Shown here: piece after piece, positions 27,084 through 34,730 of the stretch
How positions within the stretch are numbered: position 1 is the first letter of the stretch
Layout of the letters: each line of letters starts with the position of its first letter
DNA from: Chitinophagaceae bacterium
GTDB taxonomy: Bacteria > Bacteroidota > Bacteroidia > Chitinophagales > Chitinophagaceae
Assembly: GCA_947447265.1 (NCBI GenBank)
Contig: CANFKC010000008.1
Location: 1-64,000 of the forward strand
DNA: 64,000 nt
Direction: 5' to 3'
Notes under the pieces: generated by a model
Told to the model about the DNA's origin: nothing
Seen by the model: the letters and a program-made list of their open reading frames with translations, nothing else
The model's database searches: none
Made by a program: the position numbers and the translations under genes

Positions 27084-27596
27084 ATGTTTAAATATAAAGT
27101 CACCATTATTGCTGCCTTTTCGGCACTCTTATTCGTTACAAATGCCATAGGGCAGGCATTTAAGGTGCCTGATCGCTATAGTTTCGAGTCTATTGAGAGT
27201 TATCATAAATATGATAAAGATATCATCAACTGTGTTACCTGGTTGGAAAAGGTTGCTCCCGGCGATGAGAGCAATAATGTAAAGCGTGCTACACGTTTTC
27301 TGTTGGAGTGGGAAACAGGGTGCCCGTATGTCCGTTTCGTACCCAATTCGCGCGTTGAAGCTTTCCTTAGCGATTGCCCGGAATACAGGGTTTACTATAT
27401 TGGTGGATGGGTTCGCTATTCTCTACAGAATGAAGGCAAGGCTAATAAAATGATGTGCACCTATGCAGGTATCAAAACGGTATTGAAAGTTTACAAGCTT
27501 AACCGTGCGCAGAAGCAAGACACTAACCTGGATGAGTTGATGAAATTGGATGAGGAAAGCAAGTTGCGCATGTGGGTACAGGAGAAATTGAACTAA
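27084..27596 (+). CDS. exported protein of unknown function
   Basis: A 170-residue protein with signal peptide (about 1-23, ending AIGQA). The mature part is a compact, mixed charged domain with three cysteines (CVTWLEK, ETGCPYVRF, LSDCPEYRV) and a later MCTYAG, leaving possible disulfides. I do not recognise the family. It is followed by a strong bidirectional terminator, so it is probably a single-gene transcript. Confidence 0.65.
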   Translation: MFKYKVTIIAAFSALLFVTNAIGQAFKVPDRYSFESIESYHKYDKDIINCVTWLEKVAPGDESNNVKRATRFLLEWETGCPYVRFVPNSRVEAFLSDCPEYRVYYIGGWVRYSLQNEGKANKMMCTYAGIKTVLKVYKLNRAQKQDTNLDELMKLDEESKLRMWVQEKLN

Positions 27597-27622
27597 TTTC
27601 CACCAGATATTTAGGAAAGAAG

Positions 27623-27650
27623 AAGGGTGCCATCAGCTGATGGCACCCTT
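27623..27650. terminator. perfect 28-base palindrome, bidirectional terminator
   Basis: Arms aagggtgccatc... and their exact complement meet at a central agct. Read either way it forms a stem of 12 bp with a 4-base loop. It lies between two convergent genes, 26 bases after one stop codon and 25 bases after the other (mqnC); a short T-rich stretch follows on the plus side. Confidence 0.85.
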
Positions 27651-27674
27651 TGTTTCTTATTAGTCTTTAGTACA

Positions 27675-28796
27675 TTAATAATTTATTACTTGTTCTTCCA
27701 TTTTTGGCATCTCGCGGAATTCATATTGCTGGTTGCGAAGCTGAGGTTCAAATCCCGCCTCCCTGATTGCAGCCTGTATACCAGCGGCTGTAAACCTGTG
27801 TGGTGCACCTGCCGCACTTACTACGTTTTCTTCTATCATGATAGAGCCGAAATCGTTAGCGCCGGAATTGAGGCATATCTGTGCCACTTGTTTACCCACA
27901 GTAAGCCATGATGCCTGTATGTTTTTCACATTTGGCAACATAATGCGGCTTAAAGCGATCATTCGGATATATTCTTCCGGAGTTGTCAGGTTTTTGGTAC
28001 CACGAATACGTTGTAACAAAGTATCTACATCCTGGAATGTCCAGGGAATGAAGGCTATGAAACCCTTAGCCTCTGCCGGCTTTTTAGCCTGAACTTCCCT
28101 AAGCTTAACCAGGTGCTCAAAACGCTCTTCAATTGTTTCTACGTGGCCAAACATCATGGTAGCACTGGTAGTAAGGTCAAGCTTGTGTGCTTCATGCATT
28201 ACATCGAGCCACTCCTGCGCACCACATTTTCCGTTCGATACCAGCCTGCGTACCCTGTCATTTAATATTTCAGCTCCGGGGCCTGGCAAGCTATCCATGC
28301 CAGCCTCTTTCAGCGCTTTCAGTACTTCGTGGTGCGTACTCTTTTCCAGTTCAGTAATGTGCGCTACTTCCGGTGGACCTAAAGCGTGCAATTTAAGATT
28401 CGGATAAAGCTGTTTCAATGTGCGGAACAGATCGGTATAATAGGCCAATCCAAGTTCAGGGTGATGGCCGCCTTGTAACAGTAACTGTTCGCCACCGTAT
28501 TTAAAGGTTTCTTCAATTTTTGCCTTGTAGGTTTCAATATCTGTAATATAGGCTTCTGCATGCCCCGGAATACGGTAAAAATTACAGAACTTACAGTTAG
28601 CGACACACACATTGGTAGTGTTCATGTTACGGTCAATGATCCAGGTAACTTTGCCATGCGGCACCTGTATCTTGCGTAATTCATTGGCTATATAACTCAA
28701 CTCAGCCAGCGGAGCGTTATGAAACAGGTAAACACCTTCTTCTATGCTCAAATGCTCGAAGCGCATTGCCCGGGCGTATAAATCAGATAATTGCAT
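27675..28796 (-). CDS. mqnC: cyclic dehypoxanthinyl futalosine synthase (menaquinone, futalosine route)
   Basis: A 373-residue radical SAM enzyme. The [4Fe-4S] motif is C64-x3-C68-x2-C71 in NVCVANCKFCNFYR. GGEQLLLQGGHHPELGLAYY and LHALGPPE follow, as in MqnC, which closes the spiro ring of dehypoxanthine futalosine. The sister enzyme MqnE shares the fold, but the C-terminal MIEENVVSAAGA fits MqnC better. It supplies menaquinone, the likely electron donor for the neighbouring complex III. It stands alone here, without other mqn genes. Confidence 0.88.
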   Translation of the reverse strand: MQLSDLYARAMRFEHLSIEEGVYLFHNAPLAELSYIANELRKIQVPHGKVTWIIDRNMNTTNVCVANCKFCNFYRIPGHAEAYITDIETYKAKIEETFKYGGEQLLLQGGHHPELGLAYYTDLFRTLKQLYPNLKLHALGPPEVAHITELEKSTHHEVLKALKEAGMDSLPGPGAEILNDRVRRLVSNGKCGAQEWLDVMHEAHKLDLTTSATMMFGHVETIEERFEHLVKLREVQAKKPAEAKGFIAFIPWTFQDVDTLLQRIRGTKNLTTPEEYIRMIALSRIMLPNVKNIQASWLTVGKQVAQICLNSGANDFGSIMIEENVVSAAGAPHRFTAAGIQAAIREAGFEPQLRNQQYEFREMPKMEEQVINY

Positions 28797-28956
28797 TCAA
28801 TCAATTAATTAGGCTGTAAAATTACTGAATTACTACCACCTTAACGGCACTAATTCATAAGTAATTGTTATGGTGGTATTGCAGGTTCGAAACACATGAA
28901 ACAAACAATTTTAAAAAATAAAGAAAATATAAATATAAAAAAATAAACAAAGTAAT

Positions 28957-28987
28957 ATTGTTGTTAAATGTAATGATATTATTTTTG
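28957..28987 (+). promoter_or_regulatory. putative promoter of the exported-protein trio
   Basis: A TATTG (-33 type) ending at 28960 and an exact TATTTTTG (-7 type, 28980-28987) are separated by 19 bases, the best spaced Bacteroidota promoter I found in the window. It lies in an A+T-rich 281-base gap and leaves a leader of about 85 bases before ATG 29078. Confidence 0.55.
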
Positions 28988-29077
28988 GAGTAAGCATTTG
29001 GCCGAATGTTGGGCTTTCTATCTTGGCTTTATATAAATGGAGATAGGTATTTATTTGTAACCTTTAAATGTAACAGA

Positions 29078-29581
29078 ATGAAAAAAGTAAGTTTTTGTAT
29101 GATGCTCGCGACCGCAGCATGTCTGATCTACACTTCTTGTAAAAAAGAAAGTCGTGTTACTCCAGGCGCATCAACTTTAAGTACAACGAATAATGCTACA
29201 AGTTCACATAGCGGACCTCAGGCAAGGAATTCTAGTAAAGCGGTAACCCATTGGGAAGATGCTGTGAAAGATTGTATCAAACCCGCTCTAAACTGCGGTG
29301 CAGTGGTAGTGATTTCTGCGCCAAGATATGATGCATTGGTTTCATCAATTGATAATAATGGAACTCCGCAAGGCACAGCCTTGTTTTTTTCGTCTCCTAA
29401 TGGTATCGCGACAAGTATTGAATTAGGGATAGACCAAAGCGATCTCGCTAATCTTCAATCGGGACAATATAATGTGATTTATCATGTTTCGGGAACAACC
29501 CCTGGCGTTGTGTATTTTTTTTTCGGCTTGGCTCCTCTTACTCGCCTGAACGCAGAATACATCATTCCTACTACTCATTGA
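29078..29581 (+). CDS. putative lipoprotein, unknown function
   Basis: Start chosen at ATG 29078, which opens a lipoprotein signal (MKKVSFCMMLATAACLIYTSC, lipid-bearing Cys21); the frame is open further upstream but without a signal. After a Ser/Thr/Asn-rich linker the ~110-residue domain has the pair DCIKPALNC, then GAVVVISAP and two strand-rich segments (YNVIYHVSG, GVVYFFFGLAPL). I do not recognise the fold. It is the first of three co-directional exported proteins in an A+T-rich stretch. Confidence 0.65.
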   Translation: MKKVSFCMMLATAACLIYTSCKKESRVTPGASTLSTTNNATSSHSGPQARNSSKAVTHWEDAVKDCIKPALNCGAVVVISAPRYDALVSSIDNNGTPQGTALFFSSPNGIATSIELGIDQSDLANLQSGQYNVIYHVSGTTPGVVYFFFGLAPLTRLNAEYIIPTTH

Positions 29582-29645
29582 TATTATTTTGTTTTTTACA
29601 ATAATAATTTTTAATTTACACAAAAATTAAGCAATAATCCATATC

Positions 29646-29653
29646 TATTTTTG
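29646..29653 (+). promoter_or_regulatory. putative -7 element TATTTTTG before the DUF4221-like gene
   Basis: An exact TAnnTTTG word. A start point near 29659 supports translation from ATG 29681 rather than from the ATG at 29660. Confidence 0.4.
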
Positions 29654-29680
29654 TTAGGTATGGATTATTGCATACTGTTT

Positions 29681-30772
29681 ATGAGAATTCTGATTATTTT
29701 ATGTTTGATACTATTAAGCTTTGGCTTAGTTTACAGGTCCCAATTTTCTAAAACTGTCAAGGTTAGATCGCTTTCCATTTCTGAAAATTTGGAGGTTCCA
29801 GTGGAAATAAATGATGAAGATTACCATATTTTTTTTAAGTCAGGAAATGCATTTTACATTTATTCTGACGAAAGAAAGAGCATTTTCAAATATGATCTAA
29901 ATCAACAAAAGGTAGTAGATTCCATTAACATAGGTAGGCTGAATATTGCGTCAAAATTTGACTATTGCCTTAGTGGAAATTCACTATTTACGATGAAAAT
30001 CGATAGGAATTTGATATCAGAATACAGATTTCCTGAATTGCAACATGTTGATGACTATCATTTTGCTGATAGCAGCAATAGTTGTGATTATTCGTACGCC
30101 TCGATATATCTGCCGTTTTCTGTTGATAGAAATAAAATAGTAGTGTTATATCATGTGCCGAATTTATTTATACCCGATCAAACGCAGAGAGAGGCATATT
30201 TTTCGTCGAAAGTTATCGCAGTTAGTAGACTGCATAACTCAAATGCTCAATTGATTTCTGAAACAGGAAATTTCCCTAAGGAGTATATCTCAAAGTTGTA
30301 TAATGAATTTTATCCACACGCCGCAGTTATGTGTGGTGGTGTTGTTGCCAGTCTTTTCAGTAATGAACCTATAATTTATCTTTCAAACGGCATTGAAAAA
30401 AATATTAATGGATTACCAAGAAATAAGCTAAAAGAGATGGATATTGATAGTATTCAGTTTCATAATTACACGTCAGCGTACAACATTAGAGCTGAAAAAT
30501 ACGAGTGGCTCTTATACGATTCCATTGCGAAAAACTTATTTATTTTTCAAAGTCATCCACCTGCTCCAAGGAGTGATGGAAATATCTCCCTTTGGAAAGA
30601 TAAGCTGTTGACGGTTTACATGGTCGATAGCACCTATACCGTTGTCGCTAAAAAAGATATTGATAGAATAGGAACTTATATTTTCCCATCTTTTTTTTGT
30701 TTTAATGCAAAATTATATATGGGGAGATTTGATAGAAACCGACTAAAATTTGAAGTATATGAAGCTAAGTAA
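29681..30772 (+). CDS. membrane-anchored beta-propeller-like protein (DUF4221-like)
   Basis: From ATG 29681 the product is 363 residues with an N-terminal hydrophobic anchor (MRILIILCLILLSFGLVY) and no lipobox cysteine. The rest is a series of beta-strand repeats such as GNAFYIYSDERKSIFKYDLN, KIVVLYHVPNLF and KLLTVYMVDS, reminiscent of six-bladed propeller proteins of the DUF4221/BF3164 type in Bacteroidota. Its 3' end overlaps the next gene by 14 bases, so the two are translationally coupled. The function is unknown. Confidence 0.6.
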   Translation: MRILIILCLILLSFGLVYRSQFSKTVKVRSLSISENLEVPVEINDEDYHIFFKSGNAFYIYSDERKSIFKYDLNQQKVVDSINIGRLNIASKFDYCLSGNSLFTMKIDRNLISEYRFPELQHVDDYHFADSSNSCDYSYASIYLPFSVDRNKIVVLYHVPNLFIPDQTQREAYFSSKVIAVSRLHNSNAQLISETGNFPKEYISKLYNEFYPHAAVMCGGVVASLFSNEPIIYLSNGIEKNINGLPRNKLKEMDIDSIQFHNYTSAYNIRAEKYEWLLYDSIAKNLFIFQSHPPAPRSDGNISLWKDKLLTVYMVDSTYTVVAKKDIDRIGTYIFPSFFCFNAKLYMGRFDRNRLKFEVYEAK

Positions 30773-31235
30773 AATAGGATTATTCGTTTTCTTAGGATTT
30801 TCTGCTTGTAACATTTCTAACCAACAAAAAGGTGGCATTTTAATACAAAAATTTAATCTAAGATACAAAAATGAAACGGTGCATTTTGGCCAATATCTTT
30901 CAAAAAAATTTGGCGAAAATTTGAAAGCCGATTCGGCATACTATTTTTTGATTTCTGAAACGGGCTGTCCCTCCTGCGTGAAGAGTGTGATAAGTGCCTA
31001 CAAGAAAAATAGAAAAACCATGTTCATAATGTCACCTACGTCGCGAATTAAATTTTTGCGCGAAATACATGACGATAATAATGTTTATATTGATTCAAGC
31101 GGCGAAATTGACCGCCTTGCCTACCACAGTGGTAACATTGGAATTATAGCAACTTCTTCAAAGAATATAGATACTATTGTAACGCTGGAACCTTCCACAC
31201 TGATAGCGCAGGTTAGTAGTGTTAATATCCATTAG
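30759..31235 (+). CDS. thioredoxin-like CxxC lipoprotein
   Basis: From ATG 30759 the product is 158 residues, a lipoprotein (LGFSAC) with a motif FLISETGCPSCVKSV followed by MFIMSPTS and VYIDSSGEI. The order of a CxxC at a helix start, a strand and then a later strand fits a thioredoxin-like or alkyl hydroperoxide reductase-like fold, although the domain is short and the cis-Pro is not obvious. It overlaps the propeller gene by 14 bases. A periplasmic redox partner for the trio is plausible but inferred. Confidence 0.6.
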   Translation: MKLSKIGLFVFLGFSACNISNQQKGGILIQKFNLRYKNETVHFGQYLSKKFGENLKADSAYYFLISETGCPSCVKSVISAYKKNRKTMFIMSPTSRIKFLREIHDDNNVYIDSSGEIDRLAYHSGNIGIIATSSKNIDTIVTLEPSTLIAQVSSVNIH

Positions 31236-31260
31236 ATACCTATTGCAGCTGTCCTGCGGC

Positions 31261-32757
31261 TTACTTTCCCAAAGTCACTTTATTACTCGGCTTGCTTTCG
31301 TTCCAGAGGCGGTCGAGTGCGGTTACAACATAGGTGTAGTTCACCGGGTTTTTGCCGGGGACTTCTGTATAATCGGTTCCTTGTTGTATGGATACAATTC
31401 TATCTGCGCGCTGCAGGTTAACAACTTCGTTGTTGGGAAAACGGTATACCGCATAACGAAGCTTTTCCTTCTTTGGGTTACTTACCTGCCAATCGAGTCT
31501 AGTGCCATTGCCTGTGGGTTTAACGGCAAGTGTTGGCGCAGCAGGGGCGGTGCTGTCTATCCAGGGCATTGCTGGTGGAAAGGCAGGGAACTGCGTAATA
31601 TGTTCACTGATGCTGTCTTTAACAGCCGACTTTATTTTGTCGAAGCACGACGCGCTATAAAAAGCATAGCCTGAGTTTTCAGGGCATCCTTTACGGATAT
31701 CCCTTAACTGCCACATCAGTTCTTTACCACCAGCCCAAACGCCGCCGCTGCTTTCTGTCATGCGGTAAACACCTAAGCCATAATAAACATGCCTTTTGTA
31801 ACAGTGGCCGTACCACCATGGCATCAGCACATCAAATGCCGCAGCATGGTGTTTATGTTCCCAGTAGAGTTGCGGCAGCAAGTAGTCTATCCAGCCTTTT
31901 TGCATCCAGAGTAGTACATCGCTATACAGGTCGTCATAGCAGTTGGTGCCTGCGCAGGTTTTAGAGCCGTCCGGGTCTTTTGTGCTGTTGCGCCATACCC
32001 CAAACGGACTGATGCCGAACTTTACATAGGGCTTTGTCTTTTTAATGCTGCTACCCAGTGCCTGTATAAATTGGTTCACATTATCGCGGCGCCAGTCGTT
32101 AATATCCATGCCCTTACCGGTTTTAGCAAAGCTTTTGGCATCTCCGAAAGTTTTGCCTGCCACTTTGTAAGGGTAGAAATAATCGTCAAGGTGCACCGCA
32201 TCAATATCATATCGTTTTACAACATCGGTTATCACTTCGGTAACATATTCGCGTGCCTTTTCGCTACCCGGGTCAAGGTAAGATTTACCGCCATAAGCAA
32301 TAATCCAGTCAGGGTGGGTGCGGGTAACGTGGTTTTTAGGATTCGGGTTTTTCTTGCTGTCCATCAGCGCCCTGAAAGGGTTAAACCATGCATGAAACTC
32401 CATATTGCGTTTATGGGTCTCCTCTATCATAAAGACAAGCGGATCGTAAAAAGGGGTAGGCGGTTCGCCCTGTGTTCCGGTAAGGTAATGGCTCCAGGGT
32501 TCCAGTTTGCTGTCGTAAAAAGCATCGCAGGCCGGGCGCAGCTGCACAATGGCAACATTACATCCGAGGGCCTGAAGCCCATCCAGCCGTTTTATAAATT
32601 CCTGTTTCTGGTCTTCTGCCGGCAGGCCCGGGCGCGAAGGCCAGTCAATATTGGCTACGGTGGCTATCCATGCCGCCCTGAATTCGCGCTTGGGAGATTG
32701 GGCAATTGCCGTAGTAAAAACTACAAGAGAAAATATAAGAAAAGTTAGTTGGCGCAT
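31261..32757 (-). CDS. GHL10 family (DUF187) glycoside hydrolase-like protein
   Basis: Start placed at 32757, where MRQLTFLIFSLVVFTTAIAQ forms a signal peptide; upstream in-frame codons add no domain. The ~498-residue protein has the GHL10 TIM barrel: REFRAAWIATVANIDWPS, GCNVAIVQLRPACDAFYDS, FHAWFNPFRA, AVHLDDYFYPY and DYLLPQLYWEHKH. A C-terminal FN3-like domain (from PAAPTLAVKPTGNGTRL) follows. The family (YngK-like) acts on or binds peptidoglycan- or other amino-sugar polymers in the periplasm. The acidic catalytic candidates are the Asp pair in HLDDYF. Confidence 0.88.
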   Translation of the reverse strand: MRQLTFLIFSLVVFTTAIAQSPKREFRAAWIATVANIDWPSRPGLPAEDQKQEFIKRLDGLQALGCNVAIVQLRPACDAFYDSKLEPWSHYLTGTQGEPPTPFYDPLVFMIEETHKRNMEFHAWFNPFRALMDSKKNPNPKNHVTRTHPDWIIAYGGKSYLDPGSEKAREYVTEVITDVVKRYDIDAVHLDDYFYPYKVAGKTFGDAKSFAKTGKGMDINDWRRDNVNQFIQALGSSIKKTKPYVKFGISPFGVWRNSTKDPDGSKTCAGTNCYDDLYSDVLLWMQKGWIDYLLPQLYWEHKHHAAAFDVLMPWWYGHCYKRHVYYGLGVYRMTESSGGVWAGGKELMWQLRDIRKGCPENSGYAFYSASCFDKIKSAVKDSISEHITQFPAFPPAMPWIDSTAPAAPTLAVKPTGNGTRLDWQVSNPKKEKLRYAVYRFPNNEVVNLQRADRIVSIQQGTDYTEVPGKNPVNYTYVVTALDRLWNESKPSNKVTLGK

Positions 32758-32821
32758 TGTAGAAATAATACTACAAAAATACGTGTTTTTGATGGTGGCA
32801 TGAAATAAATGCGACCCGGCT

Positions 32822-33274
32822 CTACTCCAGTACAAATTTGCTTTTACTTTCCACATCAGTGCGTTTGTCAAATACGAAGTCGGCATACTTTGCCTCTCCT
32901 TTTTTGGCTGTTATGGCTACCATGGCTCTGCCATATTCGGCTTGCTTGGTATCAAATACTTTTGCAGAGATATTGCCGGAAAAATCTTTTTCAAATACCA
33001 GGTAGGCAGTTAGTTTATTGTTATTCCGGCTATTGGTATCTTTCCCTACCGTGAATCTGCCAAACGTAACACCTTTCTGCGATAATGCCGGGCTGAGTTC
33101 TATCTCGCATTCCATCGAGGTTTCTACACCTTTGGAAACACCTTTTACAAACTCTGATGACCCTTCGCCAACTACCTGCCCGGTTTTATTGATCGCCTTT
33201 TTAGTGCCATCAGCTACGCGCTTGCAGCTTGTAGCAAGCATGGTAGCCATAATAATGATGATAAATGTCCTCAT
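32822..33274 (-). CDS. small lipoprotein, unknown function
   Basis: A 150-residue protein with a lipobox (ATSC, Cys17). The N-terminal quarter is helical and Gly/Lys-rich (TKKAINKTGQVVGEGSSEFVKGV), resembling surface-lipoprotein tails. The remainder is a beta-rich domain (FGRFTVGKD, KLTAYLVFEKDF, ISAKVFD). The gene lies 64 bases upstream of the GHL10 start on the same strand. No family is recognised. Confidence 0.65.
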   Translation of the reverse strand: MRTFIIIIMATMLATSCKRVADGTKKAINKTGQVVGEGSSEFVKGVSKGVETSMECEIELSPALSQKGVTFGRFTVGKDTNSRNNNKLTAYLVFEKDFSGNISAKVFDTKQAEYGRAMVAITAKKGEAKYADFVFDKRTDVESKSKFVLE

Positions 33275-33382
33275 ACTTTGTAGCCAGATTAACGGTTAAT
33301 TACGATGCTTTGTACTGCAAATGTAAATATAGTCATTTATGCGGCCGGACGGGCTGTTTTTGGGTACAAGTAAGACCCAAAA

Positions 33383-33811
33383 CTACTTGTCGCCTTGCTT
33401 CATTTTCAGGTAGTCGGCTATGATCTGGTTATGGTCAAAAGCCAGTGTCATTGTTCCGGGCGCTGGTGTGGTCATCACCCCGGCAGCATCGTCTCCCGCC
33501 ACAGGTGTGCCTTTTCGCACCGTGGCTGCGAAAGCAACTGAAACGTAGCGACCACGTGGGTCGCGGTTAGGGCTGGAATACACGCCTACAATTTTCCCTG
33601 GTATAATTTCCAGGCTGGTTTCTTCCCTGGCCTCTCTTACTGCCGCCTGTTCTATAGTTTCGCCTGCTTCCATCATGCCGCCAGGTAGCGCCCACATGCC
33701 CTTGTAAGGGTCATTTTTTCGTTTTACCAGTACAATGCCGCCGTCAGTATTGGTTATAATAAGGTCTGCAACCAGTCTGTCGATAGAGTTAGCCATATCC
33801 GGAAATTTCAT
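33383..33811 (-). CDS. Nudix hydrolase
   Basis: A 142-residue single-domain Nudix protein. The Nudix box spans residues 45-68: G45-x5-E51-x7-REAREE (59-64), with Ser66 where glycine is usual. The preceding WALPGG is typical of ADP-ribose pyrophosphatase-like members that hydrolyse nucleotide-sugar or oxidised nucleotide diphosphates. An alternative start at 33796 (MANSIDRLV) is equally possible. The substrate cannot be assigned. Confidence 0.88.
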   Translation of the reverse strand: MKFPDMANSIDRLVADLIITNTDGGIVLVKRKNDPYKGMWALPGGMMEAGETIEQAAVREAREETSLEIIPGKIVGVYSSPNRDPRGRYVSVAFAATVRKGTPVAGDDAAGVMTTPAPGTMTLAFDHNQIIADYLKMKQGDK

Positions 33812-34101
33812 TCCATCAATTTACGAATATCGCCCCGGCAGGGTTTCACATTGCTTAAACCCTTTTAGCGGAATGAGGACAATGTCCATTTGTATAGAGG
33901 AAATAACTATTTTTACCATGGATGAATAAGCGCACGGAAAATACCCTCAGCATTGGCTGCATTTTTATGGTTTAAGTGCATGTGCTTTTTTCAGAAAGGG
34001 TCAAATGAATCGCGCAGACTTGCGCATGAAAATGCCCGTTATTACTTTTTGATTTGTGCACGTGCTGGCTGGAAATTTCCATTGAAAAAAAGATAAGTTT
34101 T

Positions 34102-34629
34102 ATGATGTACAGAAAACTGGTTACGATCATTGTTACACTGCTTGTTCTTTCCGCAGTGGCTCAGGCGCAAAACACTAAGCAAACAGGGGTGCCTGTTGCG
34201 CCAATGGAAGATACTATTTATAACTGCCAGAGCTACATTTATTACGATATCGGCAAGTCTGATATTAAGCGGGAGTACTACCGGGTATTAGACTCGGTAG
34301 TAACCTATTTAAAAAACAATTCGTCGGTAAGGCTGAGGGTATTTTCATATGCAAATGAAAAGAAGACAGACCAACTGAATATTGCGCTATCGCAAAAAAG
34401 AGCCGAACAGGTGATGGACTACATTGTTGGTAAAGGAATTGTGATGATATACGTTATTGCAAAAGGGCTTGGGAATGAAAATAAAACAGCGGGCGATGGT
34501 AATAGCAGTGCATCGGGCAGGAGGACAGCGTTCAGGTTTGAAGATCGTAATTACCAGGGGCACAGCACAATCGCTACCGAGGATGTTGGGCGTGAGCATA
34601 ACGCACGGCTAAAACGCCGACGTAAGTAA
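34102..34629 (+). CDS. OmpA-like peptidoglycan-associated protein
   Basis: From ATG 34102 the product is 175 residues with a signal peptide ending AQAQ. One OmpA C-terminal-like domain follows: YIYYDIGKSDIKREYYRVLDSV (the beta strand and first helix), NIALSQKRAEQVMDYIVGKGI (the peptidoglycan-binding helix with the Arg) and SGRRTAFRFE. Peptidoglycan binding in the periplasm is the family role. No lipobox is seen, and the ~27-residue C-terminal tail is basic. Confidence 0.82.
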   Translation: MMYRKLVTIIVTLLVLSAVAQAQNTKQTGVPVAPMEDTIYNCQSYIYYDIGKSDIKREYYRVLDSVVTYLKNNSSVRLRVFSYANEKKTDQLNIALSQKRAEQVMDYIVGKGIVMIYVIAKGLGNENKTAGDGNSSASGRRTAFRFEDRNYQGHSTIATEDVGREHNARLKRRRK

Positions 34630-34730
34630 CTGCAAAAAGATGCAAAGTCCAGTAGCGTATTTTCAAACCACAGGCATTTCTATTACTTTTATAGCCAGCC
34701 GGTTATTGCATATCAGTGCCGGTAAGCAGA

